Below, piece by piece: positions 44,260-57,684 of a DNA stretch of 64,000 nt (position 1 is its first letter; each line of letters opens with the position of its first letter). Under the pieces are notes generated by a model. It was given only the letters and a program-made list of their open reading frames with translations, ran no database searches and was not told the origin of the DNA. Position numbers and translations under genes: made by a program. The DNA comes from Welwitschia mirabilis (lineage: Eukaryota; Gnetophyta; Gnetopsida; Welwitschiales): assembly GCA_051453625.1 (NCBI GenBank), contig JBOZIK010000001.1, positions 173,281,870-173,345,869 of the forward strand, read 5' to 3'.

Positions 44260-46880
44260 TTGATAGTTATTAATCCTTTATACTCTAGTAATAAAAATGA
44301 AAAGTATGAACTTTAAAGTGCACAAGTTCCATGAAATTGATAATATGTAAATTTATTAATTAATCGAATTCACTCGATTGACCAAATAAAACTTGATAAA
44401 TGCATTGCTACTTAAGCATTTCTAGTATAAAGCAAATTGTAACTAATAATTAAAGAAAGTAAATTCTTAGTATTGAATCAAAAAACAAGGCACATTACAT
44501 TAGAGATGGAGGGAAGCAGAAAGAACTCCTCGACTATCCTTGAAGGCAAGATCACTCCCTGAAGAGGTACTTAGAATGCCATTACAACTTAATGCTCTAA
44601 GGTTCTATCTTTGCCCAAATAAAGAATATTATAATGGAGGGCTTAATACTCTTTTATAGGCATAGATGAAAGTAGGAAATAGTTACAAGCCCTTGGCTTG
44701 TAGCATTAGGGGGTTAGTTCCATAATGATGGCATTAGGAAGGATAGTTTGTTAACTTTTTCATTTGGTAGAGATTCTTATTATGTGTCTAATACTTGACT
44801 CCCAGATGTTACTGTTGCTGCTAACTGCTATCATTATTATATGTCTCCACCATTATCCCACTCAGTAATATCACATGTATTACTATGTGTCATTATCATC
44901 ACTACCACCTATCATTAAGAATGCACTTTTTTTTGATATGGAATTTGATAAAGCCCATAATTTTATTTGAATTAATTACTCATGAAAAGTCAGAAATGTT
45001 AGAATGGAGGTGGTTTGGACAGAAATATTGGCAGTGCCTAGTGACCTGACTAGCAAGATTAGTGTTTTCGTCCACATAATGTTGCAATCCTTCAATGTTT
45101 CTCAAATTGTAATAATTTATCTAAAAAAATTATGAAAAAAATAATAAGTCTATAATTATTATAGAAAATCAATAGAAGACATGTTTTGATGATAAGATTA
45201 ATCATATTAATGTCTTTTATTAAGATAAATTGGCTAATTAACTTAATTGAAATATTAACTTTTAAATGTTAATACACCTTATAACTAGACTTTTGCTAGT
45301 GCCTTAGAAAAAAATTGATACAATATGGTTACACATGGAAAAATTATTTCAATCAAAGTACTCAAGTATGAAAATGATATATATTTGAAAACTGTTATAA
45401 CCAATATTTTACAATGAAGACATTAAAATAAAAAATTTAGTGAAAAATGATGTAAACATGGAACGCCATACCCCCTAATTAGACTTGAACTTTTTCCTCA
45501 AAGTTATATGGTGAAAAGTATTAAAATCATTTTGAGAACATAACCTTAGAATTATTTAGATGAGTCCTTTTATTGAAAACCATGTAAAGTGATGTAATTA
45601 AGTTATTAAAAGAAAAATATAACTAATGAGATATGACTATTTTGTTAAGTGCTAAGTGGGAAGTTAATATATAAAATGGTGAATGCATTATGATTTATTT
45701 CTTATGAAATGAAGGTGAAGTGAAATGGGTGATGGAAATGGAAAGTGAAAATGTATCAAAGAACTTAATCATAAAACCAATAAATGAATGAGAAAACCTA
45801 AAGCTAATAGTCCTTATTATGTTTTTGTATTTTTAGTGGATTCAGAATCAACTAAGTGTAGTCTTCACAAAGTAACTTATATGAATTCAAGAAATTTACA
45901 CAAATCCTAAGTATGAAAGTTAATAGAAAACAAAACATATAAAGCCTCTTGTTTCCACATTTTTCATTCTCTCATTTCTATTTCTACTAGTGTATTTGTC
46001 CTTAGTCTAAGGTTTTGAATTACATTGAGCATCGAGTATTATAACATCTTCCTCCAATAACATTAAGCATGTTAATGTATAAAGGAATTAGTGTTGCATT
46101 GCTAGTGAGCATTTATAGCCTTGATGCAATTGAACATCTTATAAAGTAGATCATTAGAGATGCATTGTTAATGAGTGTCCATAGCCCTAATGTAGTTAAC
46201 TAAATAACATTAAGTAATTAATGTTATGTTTATTTAAATAAGAGATATATTATTTTTCTTTTGTCAATCTTTTCATGTTCATTTTTCATGCACATTATAG
46301 GGGTCATTGACTCATTAGTATAATTAAGATAAATCTTGTCCCCATTAAAAGATTTAGATATAAGGAGAATAGAAGAGGGTAGATTATACCTTTTCAACCA
46401 ATTTTTACTAAAATTGAAAACCCTAAGTAAATGTGTTTTTAATAGTCATACTTGAAATAAGAATAACTCTTCCTTAAAAACCCATAAGTGAACTTAATTA
46501 AAACCATTACTTAAGTGATAATTTTAATCACTTTATTATTGGTTTTTATTTAAGGGTCATTAACTTGGGTCTGTTAGTCTTAAAAACTCATACATAAATG
46601 GCCATAGTGGATGGTTTGTGGGCTTAATAAGATGGTTTGAGAATAGATTTGATGAATAGAAAGGTTTAAATGGATGGTGGAATGAGTGAGAATGCTGTGG
46701 AGTGTTCATGAGAAAATCATCCTTAGGTAAAACTTATGTTTTTATAAGATGACTTATTACAAAAAACTCCAAAGGGTTATAACTATTAGATTTGGATTCG
46801 AAGAAGCAATATTCAAGTGATGGCATAGAATGGAAAGTATTTAACTCATGAGGAGAACATTTAGAGTTATAAATTTCATT
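44260..46880 (-). other. Gypsy element interior without recognisable pol
   Basis: The first 700 bp looks LTR-like (TTTTATAGGCATAG and ATATGTCTCC-type words, shared in layout with 23.0-23.6 kb). The remainder is A+T-rich and stop-filled on both strands. Confidence 0.35.
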
Positions 46881-46899
46881 AACCCTATTTAATCTATGT

Positions 46900-47260
46900 A
46901 ATATTTCCTAGTAATTTCATCGTGTTGAATATATTTTAGTTTAAATTCATATTTCTAAATCATATCTTCATTTAACCATTCATATAATTTATAAAGGCAT
47001 TAAACATAGCTAGAAAAGGCCTTTCTAAAATAATTGAGACTAAATTACATTTTGCCGTGTTCGGTTTTAAAATAATGAAGTCATTGGACCAATTTTCTAC
47101 TTGAACTATTACATCCTCAATTGTTTCTAATGGTAACTTCATGGAATTTTTTGCCAATTAGAATTGGATTTTAGTACATTTAAGATCATTTAAGCTAAGG
47201 TCCTTATACACATAATGGGGTAGGATATTGAAATTTACTTCAAGATAACATAAGGCTTAC
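46900..47260 (-). pseudogene. Gypsy aspartic protease fragment
   Basis: The minus strand reads NFNILPHYVYKDLSL (family NLLP-SVYK-LGLG). It continues with a LxLAKNSMKLPLETIEDVIVQV-type segment (family LQLADRS-K-P-GIIEDVLVQV) and ends IILERPFLAMFNAFIN (family IILGRPFLATA-A-ID). These are the flap and C-terminal parts of plant gypsy retropepsins. The catalytic D-S/T-G just upstream is not legible. A stop lies inside, so it is inactive. Confidence 0.75.
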
Positions 47261-48590
47261 TTAATGCTTTTATCTCTAATTGTAATGACTATTATTAGGA
47301 AATCTAGCTCTTTGTACTTGGATCAAAATTGATTTTGAATGATTGCATTGGTTTGTTAAAAAAGAAGGCTTTATTCTTAATGTTCATATGTCTTTTTTTA
47401 TGCACATATCCTTAAGGAACTTTACATATTAATGTACCTTTTTAATCACTTCTAAAAGAGGCATAATGATTTTCACTTTTTAAAAAATTTATAAGGCCTC
47501 TAACTATTATTTCTCAATGTTCTCCTTTCTAAGACATTGGGAAAAAGGCAAATTTTCTTTGAGTGAAACACAGGTTTTTCTAAGTATTTTACGTTTTCTT
47601 TATTTAAAGCTTGGAAAAAGGGTAAAGGTTCTTGATAAGAAGTTATGTTCTTAAATCTTTTATTTTCTTTCATCTTTAAATTAACTCTAAGTTAAACCTT
47701 TGATTCTTCATCTACAAATCTAGCTCCTTTAGGATTTACTAAGTACTCATAGGGAGTTTTCATAGATCTCTTTAATTTAAGATAGAGAGAATCTAGGTTT
47801 GGATTTGTTGGAGTTATTCTGGAATTTGTTAAATATTATTTAATGATAAGGAATGTTTCTTAAGGACTAATTTATGGTTATGATTAATTTGGACTTGAGT
47901 TTTCATAAATTTACTTACCAATAACTCAAAGGGAATGGATGAAAATGGATTTTAGCAATTGAAAGGGAATGAATGAGAAGATGATGAAGGAAATGGATTT
48001 CTTGATTGATTAATTTAATTTTCTTGTCTCAAAGAAAAGTTAGGGTAACTCCCTCACCTAAGTTATATGTGTTTGAGCAAGGGTTATTTTTTTGATTTTT
48101 CTACTACTATCCTATCACATTAACTTGCTTGTTAATAGTATTTTGAAATAAATGGATAGAGGAACACTCAGTTGTTTCATGTGTATCAATGTGAAAAATC
48201 AAGTATTCTGGTTTAGTAACCAAGGGTAGGTGAGGGTGAGGTGGTTAGATATTTTACTATTTATGCTAATTTATTCATCCTATTACCAGCTTCAAAATTT
48301 TTGGAAATTTTAAACACACTTATAAATTTAATATGATGATGAGATCTAGATGACTCAGTAGGTTTATCCTAAGTTCTACAACTCTTAACCATGCTTTCAA
48401 GATATTTCAAAACTTTATCTAAGGGCATGCTAAGAAAGTTTCCACTACTTATCATCTCAACTAGTTGTCTATTGTTTTTGGTTAACCCCATCATAAAAGA
48501 AGCTTATTTTCTTTTCTAGCTTAAAACCACATTGGAAGAATTTGTGTAATAAGTTCTTAAATAAATTTAAGACTTAGGAGAATGTTTGGT
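47260..48590 (-). other. Gypsy gag-protease spacer region, unreadable
   Basis: This should hold the zinc-knuckle end of gag and the start of protease, but I see no CCHC motif. The DNA is A+T-rich with many stops. Confidence 0.4.
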
Positions 48591-48597
48591 GATCTTT

Positions 48598-48876
48598 TTA
48601 TTTGTAGTTAATTATATATTTTTTGAAGGTGTTTGTTTTATGATTAGGGGAAAACTTTGATATAAATGCCTGACTTAAATCAAACCAAGTTGTAATGCAC
48701 AAGGGCTTAAGGGCATAGAGCCAATATTTCACCTTCTTCTTTAAGAAAAATGAAAATAGAATAAGTCCAAGGGTGTTAAATGTATTTGAATATTGTGGAA
48801 TAGTTGATAAAACACACTCAAAATCCTTAAGGCAAAGGTATGAGTTCTTAAATGCTAGGCCATGGAAGTAAGGCAA
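48598..48876 (-). pseudogene. Gypsy gag capsid fragment
   Basis: The 92-codon frame starts MPYFHGLAFKNSYLCLKDFE (family LP-FHGLPSEDPY-HLKEFE). It contains FFLKKKVKYWLYALKP and TTWFDLSQAFISKFSPNHKT (family FSLKDKAKYWLNSL-PGSITTW-DL-KAFL-KFFP). This is the conserved capsid core of Athila/Tat-type gag. It stops early at IINYK where the family continues. Confidence 0.85.
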
Positions 48877-48879
48877 AAA

Positions 48880-49960
48880 TCAGATAGTAGAATTCTTAAA
48901 CTCTAATCTTTAGTTTATGAATGACTGCACTATATAAGAAGGTGTTCATAAGCACTATGGTTAGAGGTAGTCACAAAGAATTTGCTTAAGTTGATTAGTG
49001 TTTACAATAAAATCTTATTGTTTGGCTACCTCTTGGGCAAGCAATATGTAATTAATCAATTAATTAGTTATTGGCTAGATGAGGCTTTATTAAATGGATC
49101 TTTTGGATTTTTTCATTGTTGGAATGATAAATATTATTGGTTATTACTTCGATTATCCTAGGAGATTAAGGCTTGTTTCCTTTGGAAGTTATCATGTTGT
49201 CCATTTCTTCATGTGGTTTTCAGATCAGTGAAGGAATCCATATTGTTTCTTATTAATCTACTTGACTTGTCATGGATCCAAGACATACAAGAATAGGTTT
49301 GAATAAGTTTTAGATAAGTTATGGAGGGTTTTTCATAGATCATATAAGTCAAAAAGGTTTCTAGATTTTAACAGAAGTTTGGAATAAAAGCTTAAAGTTA
49401 TTTGTTTACAGAAGCCAACAACATTGGTTAGGATAGGCAACTATGTTGGTTAAAATGTGAGTTTTATTTTTCGCAAAAGCAGAGTGATTCATATAATTCT
49501 TGTAGATTAGTTAGTGTATCAAGGTCCCATTGAAATAAATAGAAATAAAAAACATGAGCATATTTGAATTGAATCTTTAATGCAATTATAAATTTTTTAA
49601 TGGATTTTTAAAGTTTATAATACAATGAATTCATAAAAATAAAAAATTAAAATCAGATTATAATGTAGGAAATGTGAAAATTTTTAATTTTCTCTTTAAA
49701 GAAACCTACAAACAAACTGTTGGACTTGCACAGGAAAATGAGTTAGAGAAAAATTAAGCAAACAATTAAAATCAAACCAGTTTAAGTACCACTAGAATGG
49801 CTAGTAACAACCAATGGAAAACAATTAAAATAAAAGAAAAAGAGGACCACTTTGGGTATCACTGAAGTGGACTAGTATCCATCACTAGAAAAATAAAAAC
49901 TCACTATAAAATTTGTGGAAAGTAAATTAAGTGCTCTTTTGAGGTACTACCATTATGTTA
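48880..49960 (-). other. Gypsy 5' untranslated region and gag N-terminus
   Basis: A pair of related words, CCACT(A/T)GAATGGCTAGTAACA-like and CACTGAAGTGGACTAGTATCC-like (49.78-49.88 kb), precedes gag. No open frame survives. Confidence 0.4.
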
Positions 49961-49961
49961 T

Positions 49962-49977
49962 TCCCAAAAATGGTGCT
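49962..49977 (-). other. Asp-tRNA-type primer-binding site, decayed
   Basis: The minus strand reads TAGCACCATTTTTGGG against TGGCGCCGTTGCCGGGG. Nearly all differences are C-to-T or G-to-A, as expected for methylated CpG/CHG sites. It lies 13 bp from the LTR end. Confidence 0.65.
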
Positions 49978-49990
49978 AAAATCTATTTGA

Positions 49991-50314
49991 TGTTGAGTAC
50001 AATGAACTAGAATTAATTGAGTTTACACTTAGCATTATTCTTTTCACAAGGATACCTAGGGTAGGATTTTAAAACTACACCTTCTTTTACTTAATGCAAG
50101 CTACAATAAAAAGAAGAAAAGGACAAAAGAAAGGTTTAGAACTTTGTTTGAAACTTCTTAGAAAAACAAGAAAGTAAGAAAACTTCAAGTGTTCACCTAC
50201 TTCATCCTTCATAATTTCTCACTTGACCATATTCCATACTTATCCTGAAATAAACTTCAAATTATCAAGTATAACGGCTTAGGTAATGTTGACATAATGT
50301 CATTTACTATATGT
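49991..50314 (-). repeat. 5' LTR portion of gypsy element
   Basis: Starts TGTTGAGTAC. Similarity to the left copy ends near 50314, followed by unrelated CT-rich DNA, so the outer end seems truncated or replaced. Confidence 0.7.
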
Positions 50315-50319
50315 GTGAC

Positions 50320-53300
50320 CCCTTTTCTTCTCTTACCGTAATTAAGCAGTATTTTTTTTCTCTTCTTATTCTTTTATTTTTAATATTATTTCCTAATAGA
50401 CACAGCAGAACCTCAGACCAAATTCTACTTAATCCTTCATTAGAATTCCTATATTCTCAGAAAGATAAATCATATTAATATTAAATATTTGCCTATAATT
50501 AATTTCTAAATTATTTTGGTCTATAAACAATAGTGATGTCATAAGATTATGTACTCCATTTCTTCCTAGTTTTACATCACATAAAAGATATCTTGTGAAT
50601 AATTAAGGAGATTTAAACCTGTTATTACCATACATGGATAAATTTTAGGATTATACCTAACCAATATAATAGGAGGTTTCAAATCCAATTAATGGCATTC
50701 CAACTCAATATTTGACCATTCTCCAGACATGAGTTGGCTCTACTTTAGGTTCTAAACTATATAAACATGATTAGGCTTAATTGCATAGGCTTTCGCTTCA
50801 CCTTGATATACACCCAGTACAAGTGATAGGTGGTATATGAGGTGGATGTAGGCTTACAGATAACCCCTACTTCTTTAAAACATCTCCGGATGGTGCAACA
50901 GGATCCGTCGATATTAAGGGCTTAAGATATTAAGTTGGAGTAAGTTCATACATGGGTAGGATAGGAGAGTAATGATCAAATCCACTTCTAAAAGGGTATT
51001 AGAAAAAAAAAACAATGCAACCAACCTTAGTGATGAAATTCAAGTGTGGGGATAAACATTATTAGAATTATCTTTATTTAGTTTTGTTTGATGAATACAA
51101 CACACAAATACATGCAAACGCTTCTAACTAATGTGGATATTTAATAGATTATTTGTCTAGTTATAGTAATTTTAGTCATCATTTGATTCATTTTATAGAA
51201 ACAACCATAAAAGAAAGCAAGCATATAAGAACATTTAGTTTTTTTCAAGATTATAGAAATAAGAATTTAGATAAAGGAAATATACTTTCCCTTTCTATAT
51301 AAATAAAAGAAATATTATTTTATTTTTCTTTTAATAATAATAATAATAATAATATAAAATAATATACTTAAAAAAGCTAAAAACTTACCTAGAGCCGTGC
51401 CAATCCTAGAAACATGACAATCTTCATGGCTTGGTGTAAATAAGCTAAACAAAAGAAACTGCAGCTTAAGAATAATTATTAAGATATAAGTATTTATCAA
51501 AGATTTTATATAATTCAATAAAAATAAGGGATAAGCTAGAGACTACTTATGTTACTTAAACTACTAAGGTGAAAACTCTTACAAACATGCATATTCAAAG
51601 TAAGCTAAAGAAAAAGGGTAAAAGAGGTATTTATACAAATAAATATCACTTATAAGTAATTTATCTTAAATATAATAATAGAAAATATTTTATATACTCA
51701 ATTTCCATATAAAATTTTGTGTAATAGTTTTTTTATAATTTTAAACATTAATTATAACATTTTTGAGCTCTAAGGAGACATCACAGTTAAAAATTAATAA
51801 TTAATTAATAATAAAGCAAAAACATAAATTATAGTAGTTTTTCAGAAATTAAACATATACTAGGTTCCTTAGAATATAACTTAACCTATCTTGGTATTAT
51901 AAAAATATTATTTCTAACATCATCAATTAAGGATAAAAAGTGTCAAATTTTCAAAAATTATAGCCCTACTACACTATACTAAAATGACTACAACTTTTAA
52001 AATAATTTGAGTTTTTAATTTATTCAATATGTTTTAGAAAGCTTATTGAATTTCCTACAATTTAAATTGCTCAATTTTTCAAATATATTGACAGATATTT
52101 ACAAAACAGAAATTTCTTGTTTGCTAATTTTTGCATTTATTTTCTAACATATTTTAAGAAATAATTTTTTAAAAATAATTATCCATCGAAAAAATTACAA
52201 ATTACTATTTTTACATTTTCATGTTAATAACACAATTCTAGAGTAATATAAAGATTTCACTAATTTATACATACTAGTTAATAAGTATGGTATTTTTATC
52301 CTATGCTTCTATTCTGGAAATTTAATTTTCACCATAACAAAAATATGATAAAGTTTCTATAACTTCTTAAGCAATAACCCATATCAGTAAAATAATGGAT
52401 ATACTAACTAATTAGTTATATAAAGTTAAATCAATTGTAGAAAGAAAAATAATTATGAAAATAAAAATCAAATCAGTTCCAACAATAACCATTTAGTATG
52501 AGCCTTGAGATTTTCCATAGAAGAGTACTAGCTTAAAGAGATTTTTGAGGATTAGACCTTGCCCCTAATAAGGTTGTTCTAATGCATAATAGATTAAAAA
52601 CATATAATACTAAATTAAATATGAATACTAAAATTTATATATTTATTTTTTTAATAGTGAACCCCTTGGTCACTTGGCCATAATCATCTATTAGTAATCC
52701 TCCATCACCAAGCACCAAAGACCCTTCAAATCTCACTATAACATCTTGATGGGAGTTAATGAAAGAGAATAATACTTTATAACATAATTGCATAAAGCCA
52801 AATAATTTCCTAATGAAATATCACATCATTCCAATAGAAAAAGAAATCATATAAATAATAAGAGTAAAGAGCTTACTTGAAAAGATTAGTATGACCTTGA
52901 TAGCTGAAGATGATGAACATCCAAGCTTAAAAGTTTCATAGCTCTAAGCTTTCAAGCTCCAAGATCTACAAGCAAGAGAATGAAAGAAAGAGGGAGAAAG
53001 AGAGGAAAGAAGAAATGTCATTATATGAAACAAAAGGAAAGTATATCCTGTTTACAATAAAGGAAAGGATATCTATATATAGATTAAAAAAGACACATAA
53101 ATCAAGATCACAAGATTACATGATTTAGCATTGATAAGTGGGATAAGTAATAATGACATTGGAGTATAAAGGAGGTCATATTTATGATGCATGCACCTAT
53201 TTAGGATAATTAATCTTCTTACTTTAATTAGTAATGTTAATTACATGCATCATTTCCTCATGCTAGCTCTTTTTAACCCTTCATAGACTGATAAGTAATC

Positions 53301-53353
53301 TAATTCATTTAATACATGCATCAATAGAATAAGTGCACAAATCTCAAAATTTT
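50320..53353. other. A+T-rich DNA, no gene recognised
   Basis: It contains a (TAA)n microsatellite near 51335-51352, a purine-rich run (52,970-53,030) and a CAAGTGTGGGGAT word at 51,041-51,053 resembling gypsy polypurine tracts. No coding region or terminal repeat pair could be supported. Confidence 0.4.
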
Positions 53354-53823
53354 NNNNNNNNNNNNNNNNNNNNNNNNNNNNNNNNNNNNNNNNNNNNNNN
53401 NNNNNNNNNNNNNNNNNNNNNNNNNNNNNNNNNNNNNNNNNNNNNNNNNNNNNNNNNNNNNNNNNNNNNNNNNNNNNNNNNNNNNNNNNNNNNNNNNNNN
53501 NNNNNNNNNNNNNNNNNNNNNNNNNNNNNNNNNNNNNNNNNNNNNNNNNNNNNNNNNNNNNNNNNNNNNNNNNNNNNNNNNNNNNNNNNNNNNNNNNNNN
53601 NNNNNNNNNNNNNNNNNNNNNNNNNNNNNNNNNNNNNNNNNNNNNNNNNNNNNNNNNNNNNNNNNNNNNNNNNNNNNNNNNNNNNNNNNNNNNNNNNNNN
53701 NNNNNNNNNNNNNNNNNNNNNNNNNNNNNNNNNNNNNNNNNNNNNNNNNNNNNNNNNNNNNNNNNNNNNNNNNNNNNNNNNNNNNNNNNNNNNNNNNNNN
53801 NNNNNNNNNNNNNNNNNNNNNNN
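53354..53823. other. Assembly gap (470 N)
   Basis: The flanks are not duplicated, so this may be real missing sequence. Confidence 0.9.
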
Positions 53824-54024
53824 AATTTAATAAGGAACTTAAATAAGGATAATTAATTATTTAACTAAAATCTTAATATACTTAATATTCAAGTAAATAA
53901 AGTTTGCAAAATATGGGATATGATATTTTTCCCCACTTAGACGGATTCACTTCTAGAAATTAAGATACATAAACAACTTGAGAACACCTAACTATACATT
54001 ATGAGTTTCAAAAAAGATTTGGAT

Positions 54025-54330
54025 CACTACAAGATATCTAGTCTTTTAAGGCATTTATTTTAATAAACGCCTTCTGTTTGAGGCATTTATTTTACTAAAT
54101 TCCTTAAAAAGAAAATAAAGTAACTTTTTAAGGTGCTGGTTTAAATAAATACCTTAAAAGCCATTATTTTAAACCTTTTTAAGATATTGATTTAAATAAG
54201 TGCCTTGAAAGCCATTGTTTTAAGACATCTATTAGAAAAGGTCTTAAAAATAAGGCATGTTTTCAAGGTATTTAAGAAAAAAAGGCCTTAAAAGCCTACA
54301 TAAAAACAAAAACCTTTGGCATGTTTTTGT
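54025..54330 (+). repeat. CACTA left terminus and subterminal repeats
   Basis: The terminal CACTACAAGATATCTAG is followed by repeated words CTTTTAAGGC, ACCTTAAAAG, GCCTTGAAAG and GGCCTTAAAAG. Confidence 0.8.
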
Positions 54331-55790
54331 TAAAATACAAAATAAAAATCTTTTGGAGCAAATCCTTGACCTGCCACTCGCCACTTACTTGCCGCTTGCT
54401 TGCACTTGCTTGCATGATACTTGCTGCTTGCTGGAGAAAAGACACACATGAGGAGGAAATTATGAAAAATGGAGGAAGAAGCATGATTTAGAAGCTAAAA
54501 TTATTCATCTTAGTACCTTAATCGCTAAGTAATTGAGTGAACTTTCAAAGACAACAGGATAATTTGGGTTTTAGAGGGGTTTTAGAGTATTTGAATGGAT
54601 TGTTAGCTTTTGTAAATTCTTCTGGACCTTACGCGATTGCGTATTCCCTCATGGCATTCGTGCTTCTTTTGAGACTTATAGACTAATTAAGCAATGTTAG
54701 CAACATGCAGGCATTCTGCTTAGTGTGTTACAAAAGAAGTTCCTGAGAGAGAAGGAGGAGGCCCTACATTGGCATTCACCACGGGTCATGCGTGTGTGGG
54801 GAAAAACACACATAAAAGGTAAAAGATGCTCAGACAGAAGATTCAAGACAATAAAATTACGCTTTGTAAACATTCTTCGTGAATAGAATTATCTGCTTCT
54901 GTAAACGTGCTTTGGAGGCTAAGAATAACTATCTATAGAATTATGCTTTGAAGAAGGCTTTGTTTTTAATAGTCTAATGATATGTTAATATCATATTCAC
55001 GAGACGCTACATTTCTGAAGAAGGCTTTATTTTTAGATAGAAAAAATCAAACAATAGATTCCAGTTATTCTTATAGTACTTAATCTTTGAATGCCTGTAA
55101 TGCTACTGCAGTTGATATTTCAGGAAATAGCAAAACCAAGCAGTGTTAAAAGAGGCACTGTAGGACATGTCTCTACAGGCCTACTTACTGGGTTCAGCCC
55201 TCTCGATTCTTCTTTTTTCTCATAGCTAAAGCAAAACCTCCTATGAATTGAATGGCTTTTTTGAAAGCCATTTGGAAGATTTGGTACCTCTCAAAAAACG
55301 CCACACCATCCCTCGCTTTTTATTAAAAAAAAAAGGGGAAAAAAGAATATGATTTTCAACTTTGAGGATGAAGAGAAAATCATCACATGATGCTTTGAAC
55401 CTTTCCCTAAATAAATTTGACACAAAGCTTATCAAGTTTGGCATGCATACCAACGTTGCCAGCAACACTAACCTTGTGCACACACTATAATCATGGCACA
55501 GCCCCTAATGTAGTAAGGTACTACAAGTTGTTTGGCATCTTTGCATGGATGTTGTCTTTTTCATGCTTCGACTCAAAGTCTAAGTTACAGGAGGTACGAG
55601 GAGACTCATATGAGGCAGGTTTTATCACCCTTCCTGATGATCTAATTTTGATATATATAACTACTATGTAGCAATTTCTTTAAAATAACTATTTTATCAC
55701 CATTTTGAGACGCTTCAGCATTTTGATTACTTAGGTTCTATCTTTAAGCTTTTTCTCATTAGTGGCTTTGATAGATTTTGAAAAGTTAAA
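54330..55790. other. CACTA interior, left part, unrecognised
   Basis: Composition is less A+T-rich than flanking DNA. Frames at 55241-55483 (minus) and 55417-55671 (plus) overlap and neither shows a known motif. It may hold further gene-derived sequence beyond recognition. Confidence 0.35.
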
Positions 55791-55799
55791 AGGGGAACA

Positions 55800-56765
55800 A
55801 ACATTGTTTTTCTACATTATTTTTCACTGTCATTTGAAGAAGAGGAGGGATGATATCTCAATTTATTTTAGAAGCCTTCCTGTAATCAAAATGATCTAAT
55901 TTTAATATCTCATCGGACAGAAAGGTTTTGATTGACAATGGTCCTTCATTAAGCTTTCCAACCAAAATACCATAATAGTTTACCTCTGCCATTTGAATAA
56001 CAGTGGCATTAACCTTAGTTATGTTTCGCAATATCTCCTTTGATAATCCAACATAAGGGCCACTGAGCAATGAAACAATAAAATGGATGTAGTTTGGTGC
56101 ATCTCCAACGACTTGACATAGGTTCGGTGACTTTGCAAGCTCTAATATTAGGCAAACTAAAAGTTTCTTCAGCTTTACTTCTTTAGTGAGATCATCAAGT
56201 GCTACCTGTATTTATCTGACAAACACAATCATATCCTTATTACTCTCTAATTTGGTAATATAGCATAAGCATTTCATATTCTTGACTTGAATAGACTCAA
56301 TTTGAATGGATGTTAGCTCCAAGATTCTAGGGATTAAACCCTTGTCTCCAACCAGTTGTTTCCATGAGTTTCTCTTTTTACATACATGACAAGATTTTAA
56401 GGGCTGCCTCCAGTTCTCTTGTATCTCTACTATTTAACACAGTCACCACATCATCCACTATCAACTTTGCCTTGTGTTCATGTCACTCTTGGATGAGTTT
56501 CCTTAAATTAGGATTTGGTATCAAAGCTATGGCAGAAATTTTACATCTCCTTACAGAACACAGAGTGTTCCATTTTTCAACCACTTTTGAATAGCATAAC
56601 ACCCATAGGTAGTATAATCTATAAATATTACATCCTCCATGATTTATTTAGTCTTGCTGTATACTTAATAAAGAAGCAAGTATTAATGCCTCTGCTACAG
56701 CTGAAGCATCCCCTATCCTTCACTCAAATGGTAATGCATTACTTGCTGGTGTTGGATTTTGCAAT
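55800..56765 (-). pseudogene. U-box/armadillo-repeat E3 ubiquitin ligase pseudogene (PUB-type)
   Basis: The minus strand, across frame changes, gives a U-box remnant YGCYAIQKWLKNGTLC near 56.57-56.63 kb (family TFERSAIEKWF--GNT-CP). Next is LIPNPNLRKLIQE, the usual sequence after the U-box, then armadillo helices. The best is the open stretch 56070-55858 with VIQMAEVNYYGILVGKLNEG (family VVQMAEANYF-PLLQRLNEGPE). It continues past a stop as DIIPPLLQM. This order matches plant U-box/ARM ligases of the PUB43/44 type. In a working copy the U-box recruits E2 enzymes and the armadillo part binds substrates. Here several stops and frameshifts and a decayed U-box make it a pseudogene. It lies inside the CACTA element. 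Confidence 0.75.
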
Positions 56766-56865
56766 ATGCTAAGGAATTGAAGTAGTGGAAACATTATTAA
56801 ACGTAAGTTGTTAAAACACATAAGCATGATTTCTAACAAAGCTAAATACAATCTCATCTCCCCCT

Positions 56866-57144
56866 TTAAAGATAATGAGAGATTTCTTTAGGCTTCTTCC
56901 ATTGACTTGTACAGTACAACTGTTGCTTATACTTTGAAATCACCATAGAAAGGCACTGATCAAGCTCTCTTATGTTAGAAGATATGGAGTTAATAACCTC
57001 CTTTTTCTCAGAATCTATCCATATTGATTCCCACTTGAGCTTGTTAGGTACCATTTCAAATTTGAAACATGAAATATGACTGACCTGTGTGATGAACAAA
57101 AACATTAGTCTCCATGATTTTATTAATCTGTTCATGTACAGCAC
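56866..57144 (-). pseudogene. Minus-strand frame upstream of the U-box remnant
   Basis: This 92-codon frame (with KKEVINSISSNIRELDQCL and MVISKYKQQLYC) sits where the N-terminal helical region of the U-box/ARM protein would be. It has a helical, Lys/Glu-rich character. The similarity is not strong enough to assign; it could equally be another captured fragment. Confidence 0.35.
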
Positions 57145-57149
57145 ACTAA

Positions 57150-57680
57150 ATAGAAGACAACATAAAAAAATAAAAATATCGCTCTTTGGCTTTCTCCTTT
57201 AAATATATCATCCTCCCCTACATCAATGTCTTTATAAATCTTTGCAAGAAGTGTTGAAAGATGCTTCTACAACTCTGTCAAATAATAGTAGCTCATCTGC
57301 ATTTGTTCTCATAAAACATATTATAACATCATGGAGAATAGGCTAATACTTTGAATTCATAGAGATGGGAACCGTTGCAACTTGGAGATCCCATACGGAT
57401 CAAAAGAGAGTGGTTGTTGATTTTAGAAGAGAGTGATTGCTAATGTCATGGGATATAGGCTAATACTTTGAATTCATAAAAAGTTTATAATCTTTTTAAG
57501 ATGAATTAGTTAGGGCCTATGGTTCTTCCTTTTGACTGCTGTCTTATTCACTGTCAATGTTCTATCCACCGGCTTTGCTGCTATCTGCCAATCCTTTTAA
57601 AGTATTCATGGCTAATCCTGCAATTCCTCTAGCTTTTTCTAGTATGTGCAGAATGTAGAATTAATACATGCTTCATACTT
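57150..57680. repeat. CACTA interior with 32-bp direct repeat
   Basis: A segment ending ATAGGCTAATACTTTGAATT occurs at about 57329-57361 and again at 57447-57478, 118 bp apart. Between them are two GAGAGTG(G/A)TTG words. This is a local tandem duplication. No coding motif is seen. Confidence 0.5.
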
Positions 57681-57684
57681 GCAG

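Larger units (their letters stand above)
43923..50314 (-). mobile_element. Ty3/gypsy retrotransposon (Athila/Tat-like), decayed
   Basis: Direct repeats at 43923-44252 and 49991-50314 both start TGTTGAGTA. Inside the right one, the minus strand shows CTCAACA then, after 13 bases, TAGCACCATTTTTGGGA. This is a CpG-decayed version of the Asp-tRNA primer site TGGCGCC---GGGGA common in these lineages. Gag (48.6-48.9 kb) and protease (46.9-47.26 kb) follow on the minus strand in the right order. Reverse transcriptase, RNase H and integrase were not recognised in 44.3-46.9 kb, so pol is lost or unreadable. The right LTR appears truncated and I could not find the target duplication. Confidence 0.7.

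Noticed and set aside
51041-51056. CAAGTGTGGGGATAAA as a gypsy polypurine tract
   Set aside because: No LTR start TG follows and no matching LTR pair was found.
53333-53830. 165-codon ORF
   Set aside because: It is almost entirely N bases, an artefact of the gap.
54257-54484. Overlapping 60-codon frames on both strands near the CACTA left end
   Set aside because: They overlap subterminal repeats and have low complexity (for example repeated LACxH).
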